A DNA stretch of 64,000 nucleotides from Bacteroidota bacterium (lineage in GTDB: Bacteria; Bacteroidota; Bacteroidia; JACPRZ01). The stretch lies in the NCBI GenBank assembly GCA_016193485.1, contig JACPRZ010000063.1, positions 1 to 64,000 of the forward strand, in the 5' to 3' direction. Of the stretch, positions 44,965 to 54,564 are shown in pieces. Position numbers and translations under genes: made by a program. Within the stretch, counting starts at the first letter, position 1. The number at the start of each line of letters is the position of its first letter. The notes under the pieces were generated by a model. It made no database searches. It was not told where the DNA came from and was given only the letters and a program-made list of their open reading frames with translations.

Positions 44965-45315
44965 AGGAGTGAGATATAACTGATGTTACGCAGAAAAACA
45001 ATTAACCGCAAAGACCCCGCAAGTGCGGGGCAGAGAAAAAACAAAATTTGTTACTATTCACTCCAAATTACAAATTATTATTGGTCATTGCAATTTAACT
45101 CTGTGTAACTCAGTGTACTCTGTGCTCTCCTGTGTTGAGGAATTTTTAACACAGAGTTCGCAGAGATAACAGAGTTTCACAGAGGGGGTGAATAGTAACC
45201 AAAATTTAATGCAATATTTTACGTCTCTGCGCCCCTGCCTACCGGTCCGATGACTCTGACGAGTATCGGACTCCGTCAGAGCAGGCAGGTTTGCGGTGAG
45301 TAGTTACGGATTTTT
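44965..45315. repeat. Nested palindromes, three levels
   Basis: An outer pair, TTAACCGCAAAGACC (44999) and TTTGCGGTGAGTAGTTA (about 45290-45304), encloses TIR element E (45050-45199). It also encloses the structured palindrome 45234-45289, whose core matches 35070-35121. No gene is present. Confidence 0.75.
45050..45199. repeat. TIR element E (GTTACTATTCA family)
   Basis: 150 bp, left end GTTACTATTCACTCC and right end GGGGTGAATAGTAAC. The interior has TGTGTAACTCAGTGTACTCT and its complement. It is almost identical to the reverse complement of element B (9911-10059), including the non-palindromic ATTACAAATTATTATT part. Confidence 0.85.
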
Positions 45316-46140
45316 TTATTGCACGATCAATTTTCCCGCATAGGAAACTTTTCCCGATCCGGCAATCTGGCAGAAATATACTCCGGGTGAAAGGTCGTTT
45401 AGTCCGAAAGAAAACCGGTTTGTCCCCGCAGGTATTTTTGCTGTAATAATTTCCCGGCCCAGCATATTCAGAATTGTAAGCCGCGAATCTGAATTATTAT
45501 TTATTCCTTCAAGAATTACCGTTTTGGTTTCACTATTGTTAAAAACCTGAACTGCAGAAACATTTCCGGTTGATAAAATTCCGGTTGCAGATGTAACTAC
45601 CAGCGAATAATCTTCTATTTCTCCGTGCCATCCGAATGACTCTGACGGAACGCACGCATCCGGAGGATTGTGTCCGCAACCATCCATTTTCAGTCCTACC
45701 CTCATGCGGGTGGTTCCTAAAGTGGCACTGGAAGGAACCGTAATAGTTCCTGTATAAGTAAGCGAGGATTGCCCGTCAGCAGTAAGTTCGGTTTCACCTG
45801 CATCGGAAAATGAATAGTTCAGGTTCCAGTCAATCCACACCCGTATTGACATGACATTGCAAATTGAGAGATCCATTGTATAGGTCATTGAAAAAGGATA
45901 GGACTGTCCCGCTACAAGCGTTGTTGACTGCCCGGTATTGACGTAGAGTTCTTTCAAAGATGCGGCAGTCGTCCTGTTTATTGTATTGAGAGTTACATTG
46001 GTAATTACAGGAGAGTTACTTCCATAAGAATTAACCCCTGTAGATCCGGTTGGAGGAACGCACCATGTCTGAGCAGGTAAATTTGAGACGATCAACAAGG
46101 TAAATATCCCTGTTGAAACAATTAGGGTATATGTTTTCAT
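45316..46140 (-). CDS. GEVED-domain protein with T9SS sorting domain
   Basis: 274 residues. A signal peptide ends LPAQ. The GEVED domain (~25-185) is seen through SIRVWIDWNLNYSFSDAGE, MRVGLKMDG and the namesake WHGEIEDYSL. The C-terminal ~80 residues (VQVFNNSETKTVILEGINNN, LTILNMLGREII, LSPGVYFCQIAG, YAGKLIVQ) form a type A T9SS sorting domain. So it is a surface or secreted protein of unknown binding target. It begins 21 bp after the RsbW-like gene ends and may share its transcript. Confidence 0.9.
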   Translation of the reverse strand: MKTYTLIVSTGIFTLLIVSNLPAQTWCVPPTGSTGVNSYGSNSPVITNVTLNTINRTTAASLKELYVNTGQSTTLVAGQSYPFSMTYTMDLSICNVMSIRVWIDWNLNYSFSDAGETELTADGQSSLTYTGTITVPSSATLGTTRMRVGLKMDGCGHNPPDACVPSESFGWHGEIEDYSLVVTSATGILSTGNVSAVQVFNNSETKTVILEGINNNSDSRLTILNMLGREIITAKIPAGTNRFSFGLNDLSPGVYFCQIAGSGKVSYAGKLIVQ

Positions 46141-46161
46141 TTCAGGATGGGTTCAGGGTTT

Positions 46162-46611
46162 TTAATTCCTTCCCACGAAAAACGATATTTCAACAGTGCG
46201 CCCGCTGTTCAGAAATGTGACGCCATCCGACAGGTTTTTTATCAGGAATATTCCCCTTCCGTAAGGTTTTTCGATATTTTCAGCCGAAGTGGGGTCGGGA
46301 AGATTATTGTAGTCAAACCCCATCCCTTCATCCTCAACGGTAAAGGAGAGTTTATCTTCCCCGGGTTCAAACGAAACCCGAACCTTTTTTGAAGGGTTGA
46401 GTTTGTTGCCGTGATAGATGGCATTGTTTACGGCTTCAGTCACGGCAACGAGGATGTTGCCGTAATTGTTTTCATCGAGATCAAACTCGGAACAAATGTC
46501 ATCAATCATCTTTTCAACCAGGACAATATTGTCGGTTGTAGATGAAAAAGCGATCCTTCTTTTTTTAAGATCGGGCGTTGTGACGGTTTGCAGGGTATCC
46601 ATTACTTCCAT
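46162..46611 (-). CDS. RsbW-like anti-sigma/serine-threonine kinase
   Basis: 149 residues, a GHKL ATPase alone. N box EAVNNAIYHGN, G1 DEGMGFD, G2 YGRGIFLIKNL. RsbW/SpoIIAB kinases bind a sigma factor or other target and phosphorylate an antagonist, whose phosphate is removed by a SpoIIE phosphatase. A SpoIIE phosphatase gene lies 3 kb away, but there is no STAS antagonist gene here. The start is 13 bp after the DUF4175 gene's stop, so it is in an operon with it. Confidence 0.9.
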   Translation of the reverse strand: MEVMDTLQTVTTPDLKKRRIAFSSTTDNIVLVEKMIDDICSEFDLDENNYGNILVAVTEAVNNAIYHGNKLNPSKKVRVSFEPGEDKLSFTVEDEGMGFDYNNLPDPTSAENIEKPYGRGIFLIKNLSDGVTFLNSGRTVEISFFVGRN

Positions 46612-46624
46612 GATTATTAGGGGG

Positions 46625-49600
46625 TTACAGATTATTGAAATATTCAGTTACTTTATTCTTATACCATGGATTTAAAGACGGTGGAACCGTTTTAAGAAGT
46701 TCCAATTCATGGCTTTTGCGGTATTTATACTGTATTTCATTAAAAAAGTTACGTTTTTCAAAATTTTTTGCTTCTTCGGCAATGCGTTGGTTATCGGTTT
46801 CCCTTTCACGCATTGCGTTTTCGACCTCCAGCATACGAGTCAGGATTTCCTTTTGCCTCATTAGGGTTTGTTCGGTTATCTGCCGGTTTACCAGGTCGGT
46901 CTCGTTTTGTTCCATCATCTTCATCAGGTTCTGCATATTGCCCGTATTTTTATCCATCGGGTTTCCGCCCATCAGTTTGCGCATTTCGTTGCGGATGAAC
47001 TCCTGCTTTGCCGCCATCCTTGCAAGTTCTTCCGACATGCCTTTGTTTCCTTTTTTACCACCCGGTTTGTTTCCTTCCTTTAAATCCTGCAGTTGTTTGC
47101 TTAACTGCTCCTGTAATTTTTTAAGGGTAGACATTGAAGGTTTACTGCTGCCGGGTTTGTTGCACTGACCGCTGCCTGCCATCTGCGATGCCGCCTGCTG
47201 TTGCATCTGCTCCAGCGCTTCACTTAAAAGCAGGGCGAGGTTGTTTACCGAAGTCATCGTATATTGTTGACGACTGCGGGCTTCCGATACCCTTCGCGCC
47301 ACCATTTCCTGAATAGATTTATCCATATTCATATTAATGGCTGAAATTTCCCGGTTAATGACCGGTTCAATCTGAATAACGCGTTTGCTCAGGGCAAGCA
47401 GGGAGTCCTCTATCATTTTTGAATCGTCTTTGAGTTTTCTTTGTTCCTGCATGTATTGAACATATTTAGGATCCGATACGCTTGTTTTTTCAAGGGTTTG
47501 CATCAGCGCTTCCTGGTCAAATGAGAGTTTAACGAGGTTTTCGAGAATCTGCCTCAGGGCGTTCATGTCTTCTGACGGCACATTCATTTCCGCTAGCATC
47601 GCTTCCATCTTTTCGCTTAACTTTTGCATCTTCTGTGCAGCGTTTTTCTGGGAACCGGACGCTTTTTTATTATTATTTTCGCCAAGTTGATCACTGCTGT
47701 TTTCCATATCCTGCTTAATACTTTGTTCGTCTGATTCGGTATTTTCAAATTTATTGGGATTTTCCAGTTCACTGTTCTTCTTTTCCATTTCGTCAATCTC
47801 TTTCCTGATTTCTTCAAACTGGCGGTTCAGTTCATCCTGCTCTTCTTTTAATGTGGCGGCATCCTCTTTTTTATCTTCAGTTTCTTCCGACAATTTTTTT
47901 TCCGATTCAGATAATTGTTTCAGGTTTTCGGCAATTTCCTCAAGTTTTTGTTCTACTTCAAGCCGTTTGAAGAGTTCAAGGTCACGGTCCAGTTCCTTTT
48001 CAATATTCTTTGCCGAGAGATCCATCTTCTCCATCATCTCCTGCAGTTTATTTTTATCCATTTGTTCCATCGTTTTTTCAAGTTGCTGCAGCAGGTCTTT
48101 CATCTCATCGGTCATAATTTTTTCAAAGAGGTCCTGCAGTTGCTCCCTTTTTTCCATCAGTTCTTCGCTCATCTGCATAAACTCCTCCTCGCGCGAAAAG
48201 TTAAATGAACTCTGTTTTTGAATTTCTTCCACACGCTCTTTAAGTTCTTTCTGTTTTTCCATAAGTTCCTCCATTTTTTTCTTTTCTTCCCAGGAAAGTG
48301 ATTTTTTTTCCATCATCCGTTTGCGCAATTCCTCAAGTTCTTTCTGTATTGCCTTCGCCTCTTTGATACCCTCGCTGAGCATGTTCTTCACCGCTTCGTT
48401 TTTTTCAGCGTGGCGGTCCGAAAGTTCCTCTTTTGTTGGCGCGCGATATAAACGTACCGCTGAACGTGTCGATTTACTTCCATGAACGCCATCATTGTCC
48501 CATACCTCAAAATAATATTCAATCGCCTGCCCCGGGGTTAACTGCTGTCCGCTCATATCCCATAAATGAAAAAACTGTTCATACGTGGTCAGGTTGTTTA
48601 AGGGCAATGGAACCACCTGCTGGGGACCGCTCTCCTCCCCCCCCTGCCGGTTACCCAGGTTGCGGTAATTAAAAGTAAGCCGCGTTAATCCGTAGTCGTC
48701 TTTTACCAGTCCGGCAAAATATATCCGTTTATCGGAAAATGAATCAGGTATTTCCTCTACAGCGATGGAAGGAAACATATCCGGAATTACATTAATGGCG
48801 TATTCAATTGTATCCCTGCCGGCAAGATATTCATTAATTGCCGCAATCCGGTACATTTCGCTCTTCATCAGCCGCATGGAATGGGAAAAGGAGTTTTCAC
48901 TTCCGGATGGAACGCGGATCACGCTGTCGGAGAAAAGAAGAGTAAGCCCTGAGGTATTCAATGTTTGAAAATCCCATGTGGCTTTTGTTCCGAAAGGTAC
49001 GATCAGATCGCCTGAATTTTCGAGGAATTCATTTTTTTTACCGGTATACTTAGGATAAACGAGGTCAACGGTGAAACGAAGGATGGATGGCGTAGGCAGG
49101 GCGGTGATCTCGTACAGGTCGGAATAATACCCCGAAGCAAAAAGGCGGAAGGTTGTGTTTTTACTCACGATGGGGAAAAGGTGTGTAAAGGAGTTTTTTC
49201 CGCCCTTTTTCATACGGTAATGGTTTTCATTACCGGTTACCACAAACACTTCATCCGGGTATTCGCTGCCTTTAATTTCAAGACGGAGTTCAAAATCATC
49301 ATTTGCAGCGATAGACATATTGCGGTTTAGTACCAGGAACCGGAAAGGCAACCTCTTTTCAAAACGGGTGTTATAGCGCACAAGCCGATCGGTTCCTTCA
49401 TAAATGATTCCGGGCGATGCAAAAAGGATGGCAAGAAGAAGAATGAGCGGTGTGACGGCATATTTCAGGTATTTACGGTTCTGCCGCAGATCGATTGCTG
49501 CAGGGAAAGGAACGGGCTTCAACAACTCAATTTTCTGCGAGATGCCGGCATCAATGAGTTGTGCGGTCTGCGGACTTATAGATACGGATGAAATGTTTTT

Positions 49601-49960
49601 CAATTGCAGAATATTGAGCAGCCGGTCTTCCACTTCACGGAAATGTTTTCCGATGATCACTGCTGCCTGATCATGTGAAATTATTTTTCCGAGTTTAAAG
49701 AGATGAAGCAGCGGGATAATTATAAATTTAATTAAAATAAAAACGTTGATGGCGGTATAAATCCAGAAAAGGGTGGTTCTTACCGGTATGTCAAACTCGC
49801 CAAGGTATTGCAGCGTAACGGTTATAATATAAAAGAGCAGGAAAAGCGAAGCGGCATAAATGATGCCCCGAAGCAGTTGGTTTTTGTAGAACTTCCGGAT
49901 AAAAGCATCTAATTTTTCAAGAAGCAGCCGGTAATTTTCATTCAGGGGAAGCATAAACAT
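46625..49960 (-). CDS. DUF4175 family protein, large membrane-anchored coiled coil
   Basis: 1111 residues. Membrane helices are seen at ~30-52, 58-82 and ~152-172. A periplasmic region (~175-530) of beta-sandwich character follows. Then comes a very long Glu/Lys/Gln/Met-rich coiled coil (~535-1050, for example KELEELRKRMMEKKSLSWEE). This architecture is the Bacteroidota-wide DUF4175 family, whose role is unknown; a structural or envelope-scaffold role is plausible. MFMLPLN gives two possible start codons, 49960 or 49954. A run of eight Cs on the plus strand (48637-48644) encodes the GG of its middle part. Confidence 0.9.
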   Translation of the reverse strand: MFMLPLNENYRLLLEKLDAFIRKFYKNQLLRGIIYAASLFLLFYIITVTLQYLGEFDIPVRTTLFWIYTAINVFILIKFIIIPLLHLFKLGKIISHDQAAVIIGKHFREVEDRLLNILQLKNISSVSISPQTAQLIDAGISQKIELLKPVPFPAAIDLRQNRKYLKYAVTPLILLLAILFASPGIIYEGTDRLVRYNTRFEKRLPFRFLVLNRNMSIAANDDFELRLEIKGSEYPDEVFVVTGNENHYRMKKGGKNSFTHLFPIVSKNTTFRLFASGYYSDLYEITALPTPSILRFTVDLVYPKYTGKKNEFLENSGDLIVPFGTKATWDFQTLNTSGLTLLFSDSVIRVPSGSENSFSHSMRLMKSEMYRIAAINEYLAGRDTIEYAINVIPDMFPSIAVEEIPDSFSDKRIYFAGLVKDDYGLTRLTFNYRNLGNRQGGEESGPQQVVPLPLNNLTTYEQFFHLWDMSGQQLTPGQAIEYYFEVWDNDGVHGSKSTRSAVRLYRAPTKEELSDRHAEKNEAVKNMLSEGIKEAKAIQKELEELRKRMMEKKSLSWEEKKKMEELMEKQKELKERVEEIQKQSSFNFSREEEFMQMSEELMEKREQLQDLFEKIMTDEMKDLLQQLEKTMEQMDKNKLQEMMEKMDLSAKNIEKELDRDLELFKRLEVEQKLEEIAENLKQLSESEKKLSEETEDKKEDAATLKEEQDELNRQFEEIRKEIDEMEKKNSELENPNKFENTESDEQSIKQDMENSSDQLGENNNKKASGSQKNAAQKMQKLSEKMEAMLAEMNVPSEDMNALRQILENLVKLSFDQEALMQTLEKTSVSDPKYVQYMQEQRKLKDDSKMIEDSLLALSKRVIQIEPVINREISAINMNMDKSIQEMVARRVSEARSRQQYTMTSVNNLALLLSEALEQMQQQAASQMAGSGQCNKPGSSKPSMSTLKKLQEQLSKQLQDLKEGNKPGGKKGNKGMSEELARMAAKQEFIRNEMRKLMGGNPMDKNTGNMQNLMKMMEQNETDLVNRQITEQTLMRQKEILTRMLEVENAMRERETDNQRIAEEAKNFEKRNFFNEIQYKYRKSHELELLKTVPPSLNPWYKNKVTEYFNNL

Positions 49961-50123
49961 TCAATTAGATTTTCCAACGGTGAATTTACGGAGAATAATT
50001 GATGGATAAGGTTAAAAAGTGTTAAGATAAGATTCAAAAAACGCTTCTTATACGAGAGGAGAAAAAAAATGTTTGAAGACCTGCTTCTATTCACGCTCAC
50101 CTGCCGGGTATCACTGAACCCTC

Positions 50124-52157
50124 TTACGCAGCAGCCCCCTGCTCGGGGTAAACAAGCATGAAACTGTACGATTGAAAATTCTTCTGGAGTTTTGAAGGAA
50201 CTCCATCCAGCGCACCGGTGTACGATACCCTTCCTTTCCGTGCCGTGATGACGATGAGAAGATCGTTGATGTCGGTCTCGGATTTCAATATCTGGAAATC
50301 ATCCCACTGCCTGAAATATTTGTAGTCAACATTGCCGGAAACCATTATTTCGTCCGGCAGTTTCTTAAAAACTTCGGCTGATTTATAATCGCTGTAAAAC
50401 AGAACCGGAAGGCCGGTCTGACGCGCAAGCCGTTTTATCCGTACCATCCACATGTAAAAACCGGGCTCCGCCTCGCAGTTGGGGGGGGTGACTACCGCAA
50501 TCCTGCGGAACGTGTTTACCGGCTGAATGAGCCGTGCGATGATGATCATCTGCCTGGAATTGTGCAGCAGATTGTCCAGCGCGGTACCGAAAATCCAGGA
50601 TGTATTGAAGATGGTCTCTGCCGGCTTTATATTTTCATCCCAGTTGAGAACTACATCTGTGACCGACAATTCCTTGATAGTGCGCAGTACACCGCTCGCA
50701 AAATTCAGGTCAACGCGGGTAATGATATGTACATTGCTGTCGGTAGCCGATGCATGCATTGCCGCGCGCTCAAGCATCTTTTTACTTACGGTGATTTTCT
50801 CCCGCGCTTCCTCGTCATCTTCCACTACCGCCAGCGGATAAATGGGCGCTGTTGATTTTGCATCTTTCATCATAATGGCAAGGTCCATCAATTTTTCAAT
50901 AGACGCAGGATCGGTAATAGGCACAAGAATTTTTTCCGGAACGGATGTCTGCTCCTGCGGACTTTCGCTTTCCGCCAGCGCGAGTTTCCTGCCGGCACGG
51001 TCCGTAACAAAGGAAGCGACCAGGCAGGTTACCAGGATAATGACGACCGTAGCGTTCAGCACATTTTCGTCCACAATACCGAGATTAAAACCGGTTAAAA
51101 TAATTACAATGGTCACCGCTGCATGGGAACTGCTCAAGCCGAAAAGAATATCCCTCTGCACCGCAGATAACCGCAAAGCAACCTGGGTCAACAGGGCTGC
51201 AAGGTATTTTCCCAACAGGGCACCGGAAGTAAGAACAGCCGTAATAATCAGCGCTGTCTCGCCTTTCAGCAGTACCCGCAGGTCCACCAGCATGCCCACG
51301 CTGATAAGAAAAAAAGGAATGAAGAGAGCGTTTCCCACGAACTCAATGCGGTTCATCAGTGGCGAAGTGCGAGGTATCAGCCGGTTCAGCGCCAGTCCAG
51401 CAATAAAAGCCCCAAGTATGGAATCAACCCCGGCAACCTTGGCGAAAAAGGCAGAGAGGAATACGAGCGCAAGGACAAAAATATACTGGGATGTTTTTTC
51501 GCTTTCCACTTTTCTGAAAAACCACCTTCCGATACGCGGTACACCCCATAGAACGGCAAAGCCAAAAAGTGCAAGCGAAATAAACCAGCGGAGGTAGAAA
51601 TTCGAATCGGTCAATCCCTCTTTTAACCCTGTGATAAATCCGAAAATGATAAGGACAATGGTATCGGTAATGATGGTGCCGCCAACGGCAAGAGCCACCG
51701 CTTCATTCCGTACAATACCAAGGCGGCTTACCACGGGATATGCGACAAGCGTATGGGTGGAAAACATGCTTGCGATTAAAACTGTCGCCAGCATGGAATA
51801 GTCAAGCAGGTAATAACAGGTAAAAAATCCTATCGCAAAAGGGAAAATAAAGGTGGCGATACCGAAAATAAAACTGCGGTGTTTCTTTTTCAGGAATTCA
51901 TTCAGGTCAAGATCCAGTCCCACCTGGAACATGATGTAAAGCAACCCTACGGTTCCGAACAGGATGATGCTGCTGTCGCGCAGGAGCAGGTTGAAGCCGT
52001 GCGGTCCAATAATCACTCCTGCAATGATCAGCCCGACAATGCCCGGTATGCGGAATTTGCGCAGGATCAGCGGTGCAAGCAGAATGATAAAAAGAACCAG
52101 CGAAAAGATCAGCACCGGGTCGGTAAACGGAAGCGAGATGCGGAAGGGGAAGTGCAT
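50124..52157 (-). CDS. Cation:proton antiporter, CPA2/KefB type, with C-terminal Usp-like region
   Basis: 677 residues. About twelve membrane helices form the Na/H exchanger core (PLILRKFRIPGIVGLIIAGV, GPHGFNLLL, GVDSILGAFIAGLALN). After ~residue 390 there is a soluble region of two universal-stress-protein-like folds (KILVPITDPASIEKLMDLAI, VVTPPNCEAEPGFYMW). K+ or Na+ exchange for protons is expected, with the C-terminal part regulatory. It follows purL by 43 bp that hold a GGGACTTGGG word repeat (52158-52196). It is not part of a purine operon in function. Confidence 0.9.
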   Translation of the reverse strand: MHFPFRISLPFTDPVLIFSLVLFIILLAPLILRKFRIPGIVGLIIAGVIIGPHGFNLLLRDSSIILFGTVGLLYIMFQVGLDLDLNEFLKKKHRSFIFGIATFIFPFAIGFFTCYYLLDYSMLATVLIASMFSTHTLVAYPVVSRLGIVRNEAVALAVGGTIITDTIVLIIFGFITGLKEGLTDSNFYLRWFISLALFGFAVLWGVPRIGRWFFRKVESEKTSQYIFVLALVFLSAFFAKVAGVDSILGAFIAGLALNRLIPRTSPLMNRIEFVGNALFIPFFLISVGMLVDLRVLLKGETALIITAVLTSGALLGKYLAALLTQVALRLSAVQRDILFGLSSSHAAVTIVIILTGFNLGIVDENVLNATVVIILVTCLVASFVTDRAGRKLALAESESPQEQTSVPEKILVPITDPASIEKLMDLAIMMKDAKSTAPIYPLAVVEDDEEAREKITVSKKMLERAAMHASATDSNVHIITRVDLNFASGVLRTIKELSVTDVVLNWDENIKPAETIFNTSWIFGTALDNLLHNSRQMIIIARLIQPVNTFRRIAVVTPPNCEAEPGFYMWMVRIKRLARQTGLPVLFYSDYKSAEVFKKLPDEIMVSGNVDYKYFRQWDDFQILKSETDINDLLIVITARKGRVSYTGALDGVPSKLQKNFQSYSFMLVYPEQGAAA

Positions 52158-52200
52158 GGGGACTTGGGGCTTGGGATTTGGGACTTGGGACTTTTAATAT

Positions 52201-54465
52201 CTATCCCGCCAGTTCTTCAATAGAATTATTATACCGTTCAGCCATTTCATCAATAGTTCCGAACATCTCACCGTCAACACTTATTTTGCCGGCAGCCACT
52301 TCTCCCAGAAAGGAATAGGGCGCATCCATCCGTTCAAGATACCGTTGGAATTTTTTTTCATCCGCAGGGTTTACCGAAACCACGATGCGGCTCTGCGCTT
52401 CACCGAACAGGAAAGCGTCTTTACGCACCGAGGGATCGGTTCTGATATCAAATCCGTATTTGCGCACCATTGCCGACTCCGCAAGGCAAACGAAGAGCCC
52501 GCCCTCAGAACAATCGTGCGCTGACCGTATCAGTCCGGTTTCAATCAATCCGGATACCACCCGCTGGATATCCCATTCTTCCTCAATGTCAAAATAAGGG
52601 GGAGGAGAAAGTTTTACCTTGTGCCAGGCATAGAGATAAGTTGATCCGGAGATGTCATTCCTTTTCCGTCCTATCAGATAAATACGGTCGCCCTGGTTTT
52701 TAAAATCAAGGGTCATGTGTTGTGCCGGGTTTCCGTGTGATCCGTTACCGGTAAACGGTGCCGGTTCGAAATGCCGGATTCCAAGCATTCCGATAACCGG
52801 GGTGGGAAATACGGGTATTTCACTGCCACCTGCAGTCGTCTGATTATAGAAACTCACATTGCCGCCAGTAACCGGTGTGTTGAATCTGCGGCATGCTTTT
52901 CCCATTCCTTTTACTGCACCGGTAAACTGCCAGTACACTTCAGGATTATAGGGGTTGCCGAAATTCAGGCAGTTGGTTATGGCAAGCGGCTTCCCACCGC
53001 TGCACACAATATTCCTAGCCGCTTCGGCAACGGCAATAGCCGCGCCCGTTTCGGGATCGGAATGAACATAACGGGCGTTGCAGTCAACGGTGAAAAACAG
53101 GAGGGTACCCGTACCTTTTACATGGACAACACCGGCATCGGCAGGTGCGTTGGTTGAGGCATTGATGGTTTGCACCATCGTATCATATTGCCCGTAAACC
53201 CATTTTTTTGAGGCGATGTCGGGATGGCAGAGAAGGAACAATGCGATTTCCTTCAGGTTGCGCGGTTCAGGAACGCTGCTGATGGAAAACTTTTTTGTTT
53301 TCCGGTAATATGATGGTTCTTTAGATTCTCTTTCATAAACAGGCGCCCCCCCCCCTAAGACAAGAGAGTCGGCCGGAAGATCGACAATTTTTTTATGGTT
53401 CAGAAAAAACTGAAGGCGGTTACCCGCGGTAACTTCCCCGACTTTCACGCAGTTGATATCCCATTTTGAAAAGATATTTTCAATCTTTTTTTCACGTCCT
53501 TTTTTCACCACCAGCAACATTCTTTCCTGCGATTCGGAAAGAAGAATTTCAAAGGGTTTCATATTGGTTTGCCTGAGCGGTACCAGATCAAGATTGATGA
53601 TCATGCCATGATTACCCTTTGCCGACATTTCGGATGTGGAACAGGTGATACCTGCAGCGCCCATATCCTGCATACCCACAAGGGCTCCTGTCTTAACCGC
53701 TTCCTGCGTGGCTTCGAGGATGGTTTTTTCGGTGAAGGGATCGCCCACCTGGACTGAGGGCAGGTCTTCGGCAGATTGTTCTGTAATGTCCCGGGATGCG
53801 AATGATGCGCCATGGATGCCGTCTTTGCCGGTTGAAGAGCCAACGATATAAACGGGATTACCTTCACCTTCTGCAATAGCGCTGATGATTTCATCCGTTC
53901 GTACAATGCCAGCCGACATTGCATTGACCAGCGGGTTAGTATTGTAACATTCATCAAAATATACCTCACCGGCAATAACGGGAATCCCAAAGGAATTTCC
54001 GTAATCACCGATACCTTTTACCACTCCGCGCAGGTGCCATTTTGTCCGGTCAAGCGAGAGATCGCCAAAGCGCAGTGAGTTCAGTTGGGCGATGGGTCTC
54101 GCTCCCATGGTGAAAATATCGCGGTTGATACCCCCCACTCCTGTTGCAGCGCCCTGGTAGGGTTCAACGGCTGAAGGATGATTGTGCGATTCAATTTTGA
54201 ATGCACATGCCAATCCGTTGCCGATGTCAACGAGTCCTGCATTCTCCTTGCCCGCTTCGGCAAGAAGACATTTTCCTTCACGGGGAAGGGTTTTGAGCCA
54301 TTTAAGGGAGTTCTTATACGAGCAGTGTTCGCTCCACATTACAGAGTACATTGCCAGTTCGGTAAAATTCGGAACCCGCCCGATGATTTTCTTTATCATT
54401 TCAAATTCCTCCGGCAGCAGACCGAACTCCTTTGCGGTCTCAACGGTTGTAATTTCGGTTTTCAA
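52201..54465 (-). CDS. purL: Phosphoribosylformylglycinamidine synthase II (PurL, small type)
   Basis: 754 residues. It uses ATP and ammonia from PurQ to convert FGAR to FGAM in purine synthesis. Visible motifs are MWSEHCSYKNSLKWLKTLP, KIESHNHPSAVEPYQGAATG, GGINRDIFTMGARPIA, FGIPVIAGEVYFD and SAHDCSEGGLFVCLAESAM. It is the short PurL that works with separate PurS and PurQ, not the large fused enzyme; those genes are not in the window. Cytoplasmic. A run of ten Cs on the plus strand at 53346-53355 encodes the GGGA of LVLGGGAPVYE. Confidence 0.97.
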   Translation of the reverse strand: MKTEITTVETAKEFGLLPEEFEMIKKIIGRVPNFTELAMYSVMWSEHCSYKNSLKWLKTLPREGKCLLAEAGKENAGLVDIGNGLACAFKIESHNHPSAVEPYQGAATGVGGINRDIFTMGARPIAQLNSLRFGDLSLDRTKWHLRGVVKGIGDYGNSFGIPVIAGEVYFDECYNTNPLVNAMSAGIVRTDEIISAIAEGEGNPVYIVGSSTGKDGIHGASFASRDITEQSAEDLPSVQVGDPFTEKTILEATQEAVKTGALVGMQDMGAAGITCSTSEMSAKGNHGMIINLDLVPLRQTNMKPFEILLSESQERMLLVVKKGREKKIENIFSKWDINCVKVGEVTAGNRLQFFLNHKKIVDLPADSLVLGGGAPVYERESKEPSYYRKTKKFSISSVPEPRNLKEIALFLLCHPDIASKKWVYGQYDTMVQTINASTNAPADAGVVHVKGTGTLLFFTVDCNARYVHSDPETGAAIAVAEAARNIVCSGGKPLAITNCLNFGNPYNPEVYWQFTGAVKGMGKACRRFNTPVTGGNVSFYNQTTAGGSEIPVFPTPVIGMLGIRHFEPAPFTGNGSHGNPAQHMTLDFKNQGDRIYLIGRKRNDISGSTYLYAWHKVKLSPPPYFDIEEEWDIQRVVSGLIETGLIRSAHDCSEGGLFVCLAESAMVRKYGFDIRTDPSVRKDAFLFGEAQSRIVVSVNPADEKKFQRYLERMDAPYSFLGEVAAGKISVDGEMFGTIDEMAERYNNSIEELAG

Positions 54466-54564
54466 AATAATGATTCGAGATTATGTATCTTGTACAAAGA
54501 GTGAATTATTATCATTAGAATAATTGAACATTAGAAAACTGCCACTGCTACTCCCACTCTTCTC

